This document shows positions 42,564-50,660 of a stretch of 63,881 nt of DNA, in pieces. The DNA comes from a virus. Numbering within the stretch: position 1 is the stretch's first letter; the number at the start of each line of letters is the position of its first letter. The notes beneath the pieces are model-generated. The model saw only the letters and a list, made by a program, of their open reading frames with translations, was not told where the DNA came from and made no database searches. The stretch is taken from the IMG/VR virus record IMGVR_UViG_3300017963_000283, positions 1 to 63,881 of that record; one strand, 5' to 3'. A program made the translations under genes and the position numbers.

Positions 42564-43039
42564 TGGCTATTTTATATCCAGAGAGATTTGCACAAGCCAA
42601 ACCAGCTGGCTTTGATGGCGTTTTTAATTGGGATTTTTTGGATGGTTGTTTCGGGAAAACGATCAGGCCCATGGATTTCGATGGCGTGGTTGAACGTCAC
42701 TCTAATTTTTTGATTTTCGAGACGAAAGATGAGGGGGTAGAAATCCCATTTGGCCAAGCATTGACACTGAAAAACTTAGTTTTACTTGGTAAGGGGAAAA
42801 TTACCGTCTTCCACGTAGTTGGCAAAAATGAAACCTTAATCACCCAGTTAAATGAATGGCATTACGTAAATGGGGATTTGCGCATAGTGGAACAGTCTGC
42901 CGATGCGAATTTTATTAGACGTCGGTGTTGCGATTGGTTTGAAAAGGTAAACGGCGGTAAATCAAAAGAAGAAAATACTGAGAATGAGCCAATAATTCGA
43001 TCATACCTAGAAATAACAGCAAGGGACATCAAATGGTGA
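42563..43039 (+). CDS. Nuclease-like protein next to MT-A70
   Basis: 158 residues. MDFDGVVERHSNFLIFETKD gives a D...E-x-K arrangement, and IPFGQALTLKNLVLL follows as in PD-(D/E)XK-like phage proteins. Overlaps the methyltransferase stop by one base. AT-richer than its neighbours. It could be a repair or resolvase-type nuclease or a modification-linked restriction enzyme; assignment is tentative. Confidence 0.55.
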   Translation: MAILYPERFAQAKPAGFDGVFNWDFLDGCFGKTIRPMDFDGVVERHSNFLIFETKDEGVEIPFGQALTLKNLVLLGKGKITVFHVVGKNETLITQLNEWHYVNGDLRIVEQSADANFIRRRCCDWFEKVNGGKSKEENTENEPIIRSYLEITARDIKW

Positions 43040-43076
43040 AAGCAGCGCACCAGCAGCACAACTGGAGCCACTACCA

Positions 43077-43742
43077 ATGAAGCGCACACTGCAAGTCATC
43101 AACTGGGACAAGTGGCAGAGTTACCGCAAGGATCGGGGCCAGCCGCCTTGGATCAAAGTCCATCGTTGCCTCATGCGTAACCCGGAATGGGTATCTCTTA
43201 CAGACGCCGAAAGAGGGCAGCTTGTGTGCATCTGGTTGCTGGCTGCAGACCATGATGGGCGAGTGCCGGAGGATGCCATGCTGATAAAGCGGCTTTGCTT
43301 CTTACGCAGCAAGCCTAACTTGAAGAAATTCATACAGTTAGAGTTTCTGACGTCAACACGACGTCAACTTGACGTACCAAAAGCAGAGGAGAGTAGAGAA
43401 GAGGAGAGTAGAGAAGAGGATGCGCGCGCGCAAGCAAACGGACACTTTGACGTCTTCTGGAAGGCATATCCGAGAAAGGTAGGAAAGCCTAAAGCATCCG
43501 ACTCTTTTCACAAAAAAGTACCGGCGTCTGACTTCGACACATTAATGGCCTCTCTCGAGGGTTGGAAGAAGTGTGAGCAGTGGCAGGACATCAACTATGT
43601 GCCGCATCCGAGTACATGGCTTAACCGGGAGGGGTGGAAGGATGAGCCGCCGCCGCCGAGGACACGAGCATCACCGCAGCAGCACAACAACACCAAGGAC
43701 AGGGCAGAGGAGATCAACAGCATACTGGGCAAACGCAAATGA
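43077..43742 (+). CDS. Replication initiator-like protein
   Basis: 221 residues. The first ~95 residues (INWDKWQSYRKDRGQPPWIK, LTDAERGQLVCIWLLAADHD, DGRVPEDAMLIKRLC) are a winged-helix of the phage replisome organiser/DnaT-like type. A repetitive EESREEE linker and then VFWKAYPRKVGKPKASDSF, a motif typical of phage replication proteins, follow. The gene contains tandem DNA repeats that could mark an origin. Confidence 0.78.
   Translation: MKRTLQVINWDKWQSYRKDRGQPPWIKVHRCLMRNPEWVSLTDAERGQLVCIWLLAADHDGRVPEDAMLIKRLCFLRSKPNLKKFIQLEFLTSTRRQLDVPKAEESREEESREEDARAQANGHFDVFWKAYPRKVGKPKASDSFHKKVPASDFDTLMASLEGWKKCEQWQDINYVPHPSTWLNREGWKDEPPPPRTRASPQQHNNTKDRAEEINSILGKRK
43349..43415 (+). repeat. Iteron-like repeats inside the replication gene
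   Basis: GACGTCAAC at 43349-43357 and 43360-43368, then two perfect tandem copies of GAGGAGAGTAGAGAA at 43386-43400 and 43401-43415, then a GCGCGCGC run. Origins in lambda-like phages lie within the initiator gene as such repeats. The 15-mers encode the EESRE linker in frame. Confidence 0.55.
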
Positions 43743-44377
43743 CAACGGGTGACTTTATCAGCAACATCGAGAGCATGTGGAGCCGCAAGGTACCGGCGGA
43801 GAGTCTATTGGCTTATGAGGAACTGTTAGACGGCTTCGACGACTGGCGGCTGCAGGAGTTGCTCAATCGGGTGCTTAGCGACAACACCTACTTTCCTAAG
43901 CCGAAGGACATCTGGGTAGCGGCTAAGGAGCTCGGCTTTTTCAAGTCGGCGGACAAGCGCAGTCGCACCACCAGCATCCACACCTGGCAGCCGAGTAACT
44001 GCAAGTTGTGTAGCGGTGACGGCAGGCTGACGGTATTCATGGCTGTGCTGTATGAGACGGACGAGGTAGGACAGCGACACCAGAAGCTGAAGCTGCGGCG
44101 CATCTTTCGTGCATCTGATTATCCGGCCATAGCGGACTACCAGCCGGAGCTGGAGGAGCATGACTTTTTGTTTCGGTGCAGTTGTCCAGCCGGGGATGCG
44201 GACAGCTTGCCGCGCAACTGGCCGAAGTGGAAGGGTGGTAGTGGCAGTTATCAGCCGGTAGGCCGGGAGCATGAGCCGGTGTCCAGGGGTAGCTTGGCTG
44301 CGGTGCAGGATATGGCTGAAAAGGCACGACAACAAAAGCCGCGCAGCCGTTGGGATGACGAGGGGGTGCCGTTTTGA
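43739..44377 (+). CDS. Hypothetical replication accessory protein with zinc site
   Basis: 212 residues, ATGA overlap with the initiator. N-terminal helical region (ESLLAYEELLDGFDDWRLQE, then NTYFPKPKDIW) resembles helicase-loader-type N-domains; NCKLCSGDGRL and FRCSCPAGD supply Cys ligands. Its place right after an initiator suggests a loader role; weak assignment. Confidence 0.6.
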   Translation: MTTGDFISNIESMWSRKVPAESLLAYEELLDGFDDWRLQELLNRVLSDNTYFPKPKDIWVAAKELGFFKSADKRSRTTSIHTWQPSNCKLCSGDGRLTVFMAVLYETDEVGQRHQKLKLRRIFRASDYPAIADYQPELEEHDFLFRCSCPAGDADSLPRNWPKWKGGSGSYQPVGREHEPVSRGSLAAVQDMAEKARQQKPRSRWDDEGVPF

Positions 44378-44868
44378 AGACGTGCAGCAAGTGCGGCGAG
44401 ACTAAGCCGGTGTCGGAGTTCGGCTCTAACGGCAAGGGTGGCATACGAACTGGGTGTAAGCAGTGCCGAAATGAGTACCAGCGCAGTAAGGCTGCCATGC
44501 GCCGGTGCCGTATCTGTGGTGAACCGCTGCCGATCACGGCCTTTCACAAGAACGGCATGGGTGGCAGGCGCTACGAGTGCAAGGAGTGTCGGATGCGGGG
44601 CCGGGATATTCTGCTCAAGTATAACCCACAGCATCCCAAGCGCAACCGCTGTTCCCTCTGCCAGCAGCCGGTGGGCAAGCGCAAGGTAGTTGAGCCACGG
44701 GACACGGACCAAGGCAGCATCGAGTATTGGCCGTACTGTCTGCCGTGCTGGGAGCGGCTGCAGGAGTGGCGGCGGCGGGGTGTGGATGTGCCGTTGCTGC
44801 GGCGGGCGGTGGCTGAGCATGGGCCGGGCGGTAGCGGCAGAGTGGGTAAGAAGAGGGGGGCGGTATGA
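44374..44868 (+). CDS. Multi-zinc-finger protein
   Basis: 164 residues with three Cys4 modules: CSKCGETKPVSEF with TGCKQCRNEY, CRICGEPLPITAF with YECKECRMRG, and CSLCQQPVG with YCLPCWERL. The first two are repeats of the CxxCGxxKPxxEF finger common in phage HNH-like and DNA-binding proteins. ATGA overlaps with the genes on both sides. Confidence 0.7.
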   Translation: MKTCSKCGETKPVSEFGSNGKGGIRTGCKQCRNEYQRSKAAMRRCRICGEPLPITAFHKNGMGGRRYECKECRMRGRDILLKYNPQHPKRNRCSLCQQPVGKRKVVEPRDTDQGSIEYWPYCLPCWERLQEWRRRGVDVPLLRRAVAEHGPGGSGRVGKKRGAV

Positions 44869-45332
44869 ACTATCTCGGCATAGACCCTGGCCAGAGCGGG
44901 GGCATAGCTGTGCTAGGCGCCAATGGAGCGCATGAGGCGTGGCCGATGCCGAAGACGGAGCGGGATGTGTGGATGCTATTGGATGAGAATATCGGGGGGC
45001 CAATATCCGTGCTTGATGACTTCGCCTTGATCGAGGCGGTGCATTCCTTCCCCGGCCAGGGTGTAGCTAGTAGTTTTAAGTTCGGCATGAGTTACGGCGG
45101 CTTGAGGATGGCTTTAACGGCAGCTGGTATCCCGTTCGAGGAAATTACACCGCAGCAGTGGCAGCGGGCGCTGGGCATCAAGCCACGGCAGCGCAAGAAG
45201 GGTGAGAGCAAGACGCAGTTCAAAAACCGCTTAAAGGCCAAAGCGCAGCAGTTGTTCCCGGATGTCAAGATGACACTGGCTATCTGTGATGCGCTGCTGA
45301 TAGCCGAGGTATGCCGGAGGATGAGGACATGA
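44865..45332 (+). CDS. RuvC-like Holliday junction resolvase
   Basis: 155 residues with the RNase H-fold pattern of phage RuvC proteins: NYLGIDPGQSGGIAVL (Asp7), LIEAVHSFPGQGVASSF (Glu), YGGLRMALTAAGIPFEEITP QW region, and a final AICDALLIAE (Asp). It should cut four-way DNA junctions before packaging. Normal length. Confidence 0.85.
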   Translation: MNYLGIDPGQSGGIAVLGANGAHEAWPMPKTERDVWMLLDENIGGPISVLDDFALIEAVHSFPGQGVASSFKFGMSYGGLRMALTAAGIPFEEITPQQWQRALGIKPRQRKKGESKTQFKNRLKAKAQQLFPDVKMTLAICDALLIAEVCRRMRT

Positions 45333-45541
45333 GTTTTAACAAGCTGAATAGTGTTGATTGGAAACAGTACGAGACGCTCAGCTGTTTACACGCAAGCGGT
45401 AAGAAGATCCTTGAGCACATTCAGATGGGTGAAGCATTTGACGAGGATGAAGTGGATCGGTTTGGGGAATTGCTAGGGCAGCTTGGGACCATTATTGATT
45501 CGTTGCGGATTCCGTACATTAAAGGAGTTGGTGGTGCTTAA
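45329..45541 (+). CDS. Small acidic hypothetical protein (70 aa)
   Basis: ATG 45329 chosen for its ATGA overlap with the resolvase; the earlier ATG at 45311 lies inside it. Helical, acidic (MGEAFDEDEVDRFGELLGQL). No family recognised. Ends overlapping the PP-loop gene start. Confidence 0.5.
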   Translation: MSFNKLNSVDWKQYETLSCLHASGKKILEHIQMGEAFDEDEVDRFGELLGQLGTIIDSLRIPYIKGVGGA

Positions 45542-46358
45542 AGTGCTGAGCTTAGGTGCCGGTGTGCAGTCATCGACGGTGCTTTTGATGTCCTGTAAGG
45601 GTGAGTTGCCTAAGCTGGATGCGGCTATTTTTGCTGATACTCAGTGGGAACCGCCGTGGGTATATGAGCAGTTAGAAAAGCTGAAGAAAGAGTGTTACAC
45701 GGCTGGCATTAGCTTCTATCGGGTCAGTAAGGGCCATATTAAGCAGGATGCGTTGGAGTCGCAAGTTAGGGGTAAGGCTGAAGAGGGAAAGCGCTGGGCA
45801 TCACTACCCTACCGCACCAGACAGAAAGATGGCTCCATCGGCATGATTCGGCGTCAATGTACCAGCGAGTACAAGATTTATCCTATTGAGCGGAAGCTGC
45901 GTGAGTTGATCGGTTTGAAGCCGCGACAGCGAGCACCGAAAGAGCCGGTTATTGAGCAATGGTTCGGCATCTCCAGGGATGAAATATCCAGGATGCGCGA
46001 TCCTAAGCATAAGTGGCTCGTGTATCGCTATCCGCTGATTTTCGATATTCCAATGGATCGCAAGGGCTGTCAGGAATGGCTCAGGAGCAATGGTTACGAG
46101 ATCCCTCGCAGATCGGCTTGTGTAGCTTGTCCTTATCACTCCAATGCAGAGTGGCGGGAGATACGACAAGAGCCGGAGGTGTGGAAGGATGCGGTTGAGT
46201 TTGATCGGGCGATTCGGAAATGCGGTGGTACGCGTGGGGATATGTTTGTCCATCGAGATGCAGTACCACTGGATGAGGCCGACATAGATAGCGCAGAGGA
46301 CAGGGGCCAAGAAGTGTTTGGGTTTATGAACGAATGTGAGGGTATGTGCGGAGTATAA
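45534..46358 (+). CDS. PP-loop ATPase, PAPS reductase-like
   Basis: 274 residues from GTG 45534 with AAAGGAG upstream. LSLGAGVQSSTVLLM is a PP-loop (adenine nucleotide alpha-hydrolase) and CTSEYKIYPIERKLREL plus CVACPYHSNAEWREI are typical of the phage branch of CysH/PAPS reductase-like proteins. Members adenylate or reductively transfer sulfur; in phages the true substrate is usually unknown. It is not QueC-like. Start of the island, 0.4 kb before the TGT-like gene. Confidence 0.82.
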   Translation: MLKVLSLGAGVQSSTVLLMSCKGELPKLDAAIFADTQWEPPWVYEQLEKLKKECYTAGISFYRVSKGHIKQDALESQVRGKAEEGKRWASLPYRTRQKDGSIGMIRRQCTSEYKIYPIERKLRELIGLKPRQRAPKEPVIEQWFGISRDEISRMRDPKHKWLVYRYPLIFDIPMDRKGCQEWLRSNGYEIPRRSACVACPYHSNAEWREIRQEPEVWKDAVEFDRAIRKCGGTRGDMFVHRDAVPLDEADIDSAEDRGQEVFGFMNECEGMCGV

Positions 46359-46374
46359 GCCGGAGGAGCAGGAC

Positions 46375-46563
46375 ATGAAAAGCAAAGTAAGGGTGCTGGA
46401 GTTACGCATTTGCAAGCACGGGCTGAACGAGCGCTGCTGCGTGTACTGTCTCGGGCTGAGCCGGGACAGCCGGGAGCAGCGGGCGGTGTATGACTGTGAG
46501 CGTATTATGACTACGCTGCACACGGGGCCGGGGTATATCAAGCGGGGAGTGTGGAGTAGATGA
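46375..46563 (+). CDS. Small Cys-rich protein (62 aa)
   Basis: ATG 46375 with GGAGGAG upstream is preferred over the earlier GTG. ICKHGLNERCCVYC suggests a zinc site; the rest is basic. Unknown function. ATGA overlap with the next gene. Confidence 0.55.
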   Translation: MKSKVRVLELRICKHGLNERCCVYCLGLSRDSREQRAVYDCERIMTTLHTGPGYIKRGVWSR

Positions 46564-46748
46564 GGATTGTGCTTTTAAGTTGGAAGGAAACATCTTTTGA
46601 TCGAACGTCCTGGCATGAAGTATTTGCTTGGGTTCCAAAGATTATAGATACGAAAACAAGTGTTTATTTTGTCTGGCTGGAAACGGTAGAGCGTAGATGG
46701 TGCGATCCAGGTACGGGCGGTTGGGAATATAGGATGGTACCGAAATGA
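46560..46748 (+). CDS. Small Trp-rich protein, paralogue of 53372-53566
   Basis: 62 residues with FAWVPKIIDTKTSVYFVWLE, TVERRW and a final WEYRMV. The protein at 53372 has FAWKPVKVF...VQWVWLEWVERR...WEYR in the same order, so they are paralogues. AT-rich compared with neighbours. Overlaps the TGT-like gene by 4 bases. Confidence 0.55.
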   Translation: MRIVLLSWKETSFDRTSWHEVFAWVPKIIDTKTSVYFVWLETVERRWCDPGTGGWEYRMVPK

Positions 46749-47440
46749 CTATTCACTATCACGGTACTCCGATAACACCGAAGAATATCCTACAACTCCT
46801 TGCCGGACATCACTTTTGCGTTAGTTTTTCAGATCCCAGAGATGTGAAGACCTGTCATCAAATAGGCCAAAGTGTGATGCTCGACAATGGCGCTTTTACC
46901 TTTTGGACACAGGGAAAAGAAGTTGATTGGAATGAATACTATAAATGGGTTGATCCTTGGCTTGACTATGCTACAACCTGGGCGGTGATTCCAGATGTGA
47001 TTGATGGTGGAACGGATCTGAATGACTCGCTGATTGCGAAATGGCCGTTTGGTAAAAGAGGAGCACCTGTATGGCACTTAGACGAACCGTTGAAGAGACT
47101 TTGTGAGTTGGCTGAGAATTGGGACAAGATTTGTTTTGGCTCCTCTGGGGTGTTTGCCAAAGTGGGTTCAAATCCTTGGCAGGGGCGCATCGCTCAGGCG
47201 TTTGAAGAATTGAGCAAACAGTTCAAGCGGTTGCCGTGGATACACATGATGCGGGGCATGAATCAGTGTGGAAAGATTTGGCCTTTTGCCTCTGTGGATT
47301 CTACCGACATAGCCAGAAACCACCATAAAAGCAATGCGGTTGCGATGGCTGCGTCTTGGGACACGATCCAGTGTCCAGGTAAATGGATTCCGTATGAACA
47401 ACTAAAAATGACAGAAGTGGATGAGTGGCGGAATTATTGA
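46745..47440 (+). CDS. TGT/DpdA-like (deaza)guanine transglycosylase
   Basis: 231 residues. VMLDNGAFTFW (Asp47) parallels the DSGGF active-site loop of tRNA-guanine transglycosylases, and VIPDVIDGG (Asp84), VWHLDEPL, ICFGSSGVF, IHMMRGM and FASVDSTD (Asp185) follow the order expected for the compact phage DpdA group that inserts 7-deazaguanines into DNA. No zinc site is seen, which fits the small phage versions. No preQ0 synthesis genes (FolE, QueD, QueE, QueC) are recognised in the window, so any base would have to come from the host. Function inferred. Confidence 0.62.
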   Translation: MTIHYHGTPITPKNILQLLAGHHFCVSFSDPRDVKTCHQIGQSVMLDNGAFTFWTQGKEVDWNEYYKWVDPWLDYATTWAVIPDVIDGGTDLNDSLIAKWPFGKRGAPVWHLDEPLKRLCELAENWDKICFGSSGVFAKVGSNPWQGRIAQAFEELSKQFKRLPWIHMMRGMNQCGKIWPFASVDSTDIARNHHKSNAVAMAASWDTIQCPGKWIPYEQLKMTEVDEWRNY

Positions 47441-47441
47441 A

Positions 47442-48323
47442 ATGAGTTGGGTGGTCTTTCTCGGCGGTAGTGAATCGCACCGGCCATTTGTGGAAGCGGC
47501 ACGGCAGCAGTACCGTATTGTGATGTTTGACGTGGATGCGGCGGCGCCATGCCGGGAACTGGCAGACGAGTTTCAGGCTGTTAGCTGTCATGACTACTGG
47601 GAGATGAGTTCGCACTGTGAAATGCTGGACGGCATTGCCGGTGTCATGTCCCATTGCTCGGCAGTCCAGGCGATCAAGGCACGGGCGGAACTAGCTGAGG
47701 ATTTCGGCTTGCCGTGCTATTCACCATTGGTGGCCAAGGTGGTTTACAACAAAGCGAAATGGAAGGCTAAGTTGTCTAAAGAAGTAGATGAACTTGGGAT
47801 AGGGTGGATGGCAACACCGGAGTTCTGCAAGCTGGACGGAAACGACTTGGGCTACAGCTGGCATGGGCAGTCGCTGATGAAGCCGATTCATGGCTTTGGC
47901 GGTGATGGTGTGGTGCCGGGTTTCTTTGCCTGTAACTGGGAGTATCCGGGCTGGATGCTCGAGAGCTTTGTGGATGGTGCCGAGTACAGTATCAACGGTT
48001 ACAGGCGCGGCGGCGACATTGGCCTGCTGGCCATTCTGCGCAAGTTCTCATTTCGGGAATATCTAAGCGTGGCCTGGGAGGAGCGGTTTCAGCGCGTAGC
48101 ACAGCGGGTGCTGTACTGGCTAGGCATTAACCACAGCTTTTTCGCAGTGGATGTGATTGACGACGGGGAGAAGCTGTGGGTGATAGATGTGGGGCTGCTG
48201 CTTGATTCGGGTGTGGATGTGCTGTTGACGCGCTATGGCCGGGCGCCGTATGAGCTGGCGGTGCAGCTGGCTACCGGTGCTGAGCTGCAGCCGTGGGGAA
48301 CATTGGAAGCGGGGTGTTCATGA
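47442..48323 (+). CDS. ATP-grasp ligase 1
   Basis: 293 residues from ATG 47442, one base after the TGT-like stop. ATP-grasp features: NKAKWK, QSLMKPIHGFGGDGV (glycine loop) and MLESFVDGAEYSINGY. The usual final metal-binding E-x-N is replaced by VIDVGLLLDSG, so chemistry may differ from standard carboxylate-amine ligases. Overlaps the next ATP-grasp gene by 4 bases, implying the two act together. Confidence 0.78.
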   Translation: MSWVVFLGGSESHRPFVEAARQQYRIVMFDVDAAAPCRELADEFQAVSCHDYWEMSSHCEMLDGIAGVMSHCSAVQAIKARAELAEDFGLPCYSPLVAKVVYNKAKWKAKLSKEVDELGIGWMATPEFCKLDGNDLGYSWHGQSLMKPIHGFGGDGVVPGFFACNWEYPGWMLESFVDGAEYSINGYRRGGDIGLLAILRKFSFREYLSVAWEERFQRVAQRVLYWLGINHSFFAVDVIDDGEKLWVIDVGLLLDSGVDVLLTRYGRAPYELAVQLATGAELQPWGTLEAGCS

Positions 48324-49279
48324 AAAGCGTGCTGATGATCGGCAAGGGCATTCAGGAAGAGCTGGCAATACCGATAGTCGAGGCTGAAGGTTACCGCTGC
48401 TTGACAACGGACAGGGACAAGAAGCGCAAGCCGGACTGCCGCATAGACGGCAAAGACTACAGCGGCTTGGTTGGATGGGCGGATGGTGCTGGTGTGGCTG
48501 GTGTGTTTACTTTTACCGAAATGGTGGAGTCGATGGCACAGGTAGCGGCCAGGCTAGGTCTGCCAGGTGTTAATATCGAGTCGGCATACTACTGCCAGAA
48601 CAAGCACTTGGCTTATATGTGCTGGGCCGATCCGCTGCACAATATACCGCATCCAGAGGTCAAGTATGTCTGCGACTACAATGCTGAGTTTGTAGCCAAG
48701 CCGCTGCGGGGCTGTGGTGGTAGCGGTATTGTTGGCTTTACGGGTCCGGCACTGGTGCAGCAGAAAGTAGAGGGCACACACCACGACATCAATGGCCTGT
48801 TCTATGACCACCAGTTTATCCCGCTGGGCATCAGCGACCGCTTCTTCGATAACAACTTCAACGAAGTTGAGATACGCATTCCAACGGCACTACCAGAGGA
48901 CCGGCAGCAGGAGTTGTACGGGCTGGTAGAAAGCGGGGCTCGTGCACTGGGTATCGAATGGGGCCCAGTTAAGGCAGATGCTGTATTCGACGGACAGCGA
49001 TTTTATCTGCTGGAAATGGCACCGCGATTGCACGGGCCTCGTAATTCTCTAATGGCATGGCCGGCGGCTGGGTTTTCGCCGCTGATACCGGCCATTCATG
49101 TGATAGCCGGGGGTGCGCCAGTGGCGTATGAGGTGTGCTGTGACTGTAGGGTGATTGGGCAGACGATAACGGTGATTCAGGCGAGTGAATATGTAGAGCG
49201 TTATGTTGGGTGGCCGCACGAACTGATATATGCGCTGGATGATAGCTCGGTGTTCTTAATAAAGCAGGGGAAGCTGTAG
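48320..49279 (+). CDS. ATP-grasp ligase 2
   Basis: 319 residues from ATG 48320. NKHLAYMCW, FVAKPLRGCGGSGI, ALVQQKVEGTHHDINGL and LLEMAPRLHGPRN give a full set of ATP-grasp motifs, with the E-x-x-x-R of carbamoyl-phosphate synthetase-like enzymes. Such enzymes join a carboxylate to an amine, thiol or hydroxyl. Different from enzyme 1 by sequence, so not a simple duplicate. Confidence 0.8.
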   Translation: MKSVLMIGKGIQEELAIPIVEAEGYRCLTTDRDKKRKPDCRIDGKDYSGLVGWADGAGVAGVFTFTEMVESMAQVAARLGLPGVNIESAYYCQNKHLAYMCWADPLHNIPHPEVKYVCDYNAEFVAKPLRGCGGSGIVGFTGPALVQQKVEGTHHDINGLFYDHQFIPLGISDRFFDNNFNEVEIRIPTALPEDRQQELYGLVESGARALGIEWGPVKADAVFDGQRFYLLEMAPRLHGPRNSLMAWPAAGFSPLIPAIHVIAGGAPVAYEVCCDCRVIGQTITVIQASEYVERYVGWPHELIYALDDSSVFLIKQGKL

Positions 49280-49281
49280 CA

Positions 49282-49428
49282 ATGAGAGTAGGTAAGCGGG
49301 GCCGAAAGTGGGTTTATGTCGTTGCCGGGATTTGGCTGATGCTGTTGCCGTTCGGGGTTTCCTTTGAAGTTGATCCTATTTTTGTGGCCGGTGCGCTCCT
49401 GTTGTTGATTGGAGTAGAAATTGGATAG
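49282..49428 (+). CDS. Tiny membrane protein (48 aa)
   Basis: Starts two bases after the ATP-grasp stop; overlaps the methyltransferase start by 8 bases. Basic start (RVGKRGRKWV) then two hydrophobic spans. Function unknown; one of several such proteins in this island. Confidence 0.5.
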   Translation: MRVGKRGRKWVYVVAGIWLMLLPFGVSFEVDPIFVAGALLLLIGVEIG

Positions 49429-50602
49429 CAGTTTTGATTTGGTGCATTGTGACCGAGAGGGCTACTGGACAGAAAAGTCTGACAGGTTTTGCTTTTTGTG
49501 TGGGAAAAGCAATTCGGTTCAGTTCTATTTGAAGAATTGGATAATTGCGGGGCTTGGTACGGTAAAGATTGGATTCAAGCGGTGTCTCGATTGTGGTTTG
49601 GTGTATCAGTCGCCAGCGGTCGATCCGCACAAATATGACGAGAGTTATGCTACTGGGACTATTTATTGTTCTTGTAGATCAGAGCCTTCAAGCGAAAAGA
49701 AATATGCAATCGAGCGTCAGTTGAATTTTATAAAAGACTTGGTGCCTGACCCTGGATGCGCACTTCAGATTGGATGCTCAGACGGTTACACCATTTCTTG
49801 TTTTCGTGAACTAGGTTGGGATTGCATCGGTGTCGATCCCTGTATTGCCACTTCTAAGATTGCGAAGGAGAGATATGGCGTTGATGTTGAGGTGGCTTTT
49901 TTTGAAAACTGGGCGATAAAGGACAACTCTCAATATGATCTGATTATTGCCACTCATGTTATTGAGCACTTGATGAATCCTTTTGATGTGCTTATTCCAG
50001 CTGTTTCCAAGCTGAAGCCTGGTGGTTATTTCTTACAGGAAGTGCCCCTTTTTGAAAAACAGGATCTTTGGCCACCGGCTTATTTCAGCCTGGGCCATGT
50101 CAACTACTTTTCTCGTGCTGCAATGTTGAGACTGCTGGCCAATGTCAATCTTGAGTCGGTAGGTGACCTCGTAACGGTCGATACGGGCTTGGAGTATCCG
50201 TATTACACGAGCCTATCAAGAAAAACCAGCGATTCGACGGAAGCGGAAAATTATTGCAAAAGACAGGATGAGCATTGGGCCAAGGTAGATCATAAGTTGC
50301 GCAAAGAGTTGCGCGGTATTGATCGAGTTGTGGTTTGGGGTGCCGGTGTTCACACGACCTATCTATTTGCACATACGGGAATAGAAGATTACGCAAATGT
50401 AGACTTTCTGGTGGATGTGGACCAGTCAAAACAGGCATCCGGCTTCGGTGATTATCAGGTATGTTCGCCGGAAGCAATAGACTTCAAGGACTCGACATTG
50501 GCCATAGTTGTTTCCTCATATTCTGCCGAGTCGGAAATTCTGGAAACGATTTGGGGTAAATGTGGAAATGCAAAGGTAATTGGTTTGTATGAACAAGACT
50601 GA
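49421..50602 (+). CDS. Sugar C-methyltransferase-like SAM enzyme
   Basis: 393 residues from TTG 49421. Layout of the NovU/TylC3 type: N-terminal zinc-binding part (FCFLCGKSNS, RCLDCGLVYQ), a class I SAM domain (ALQIGCSDGYTISCFRELGW, then IIATHVIEHLMNPF) and a C-terminal Rossmann-like domain (VVVWGAGVHTTYLFAHTG). Members methylate carbons of nucleotide-linked keto-sugars. The gene is visibly AT-richer than the ATP-grasp genes beside it, suggesting separate acquisition. Confidence 0.78.
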   Translation: MDSSFDLVHCDREGYWTEKSDRFCFLCGKSNSVQFYLKNWIIAGLGTVKIGFKRCLDCGLVYQSPAVDPHKYDESYATGTIYCSCRSEPSSEKKYAIERQLNFIKDLVPDPGCALQIGCSDGYTISCFRELGWDCIGVDPCIATSKIAKERYGVDVEVAFFENWAIKDNSQYDLIIATHVIEHLMNPFDVLIPAVSKLKPGGYFLQEVPLFEKQDLWPPAYFSLGHVNYFSRAAMLRLLANVNLESVGDLVTVDTGLEYPYYTSLSRKTSDSTEAENYCKRQDEHWAKVDHKLRKELRGIDRVVVWGAGVHTTYLFAHTGIEDYANVDFLVDVDQSKQASGFGDYQVCSPEAIDFKDSTLAIVVSSYSAESEILETIWGKCGNAKVIGLYEQD

Positions 50603-50660
50603 AATGAAGACAGGGCCAGGAATGCGGCCATGCTGGTGATGAAAAACGAGGGGAGATGAC

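Noticed and set aside
43386-43415. CRISPR-like short repeats
   Set aside because: Only two tandem 15-mers without spacers, in frame within a coding linker; not a CRISPR array.
44251-45003. 250-codon minus-strand frame
   Set aside because: Pro/His/Ala-rich composition typical of antisense to GC-rich genes; covers the zinc-finger and RuvC-like genes.
45534-46358. QueC (preQ0 synthase) identity for the PP-loop protein
   Set aside because: The loop is LGAGVQSS rather than the SGGxDS of QueC, and the CxxC region follows the phage PAPS reductase-like pattern.
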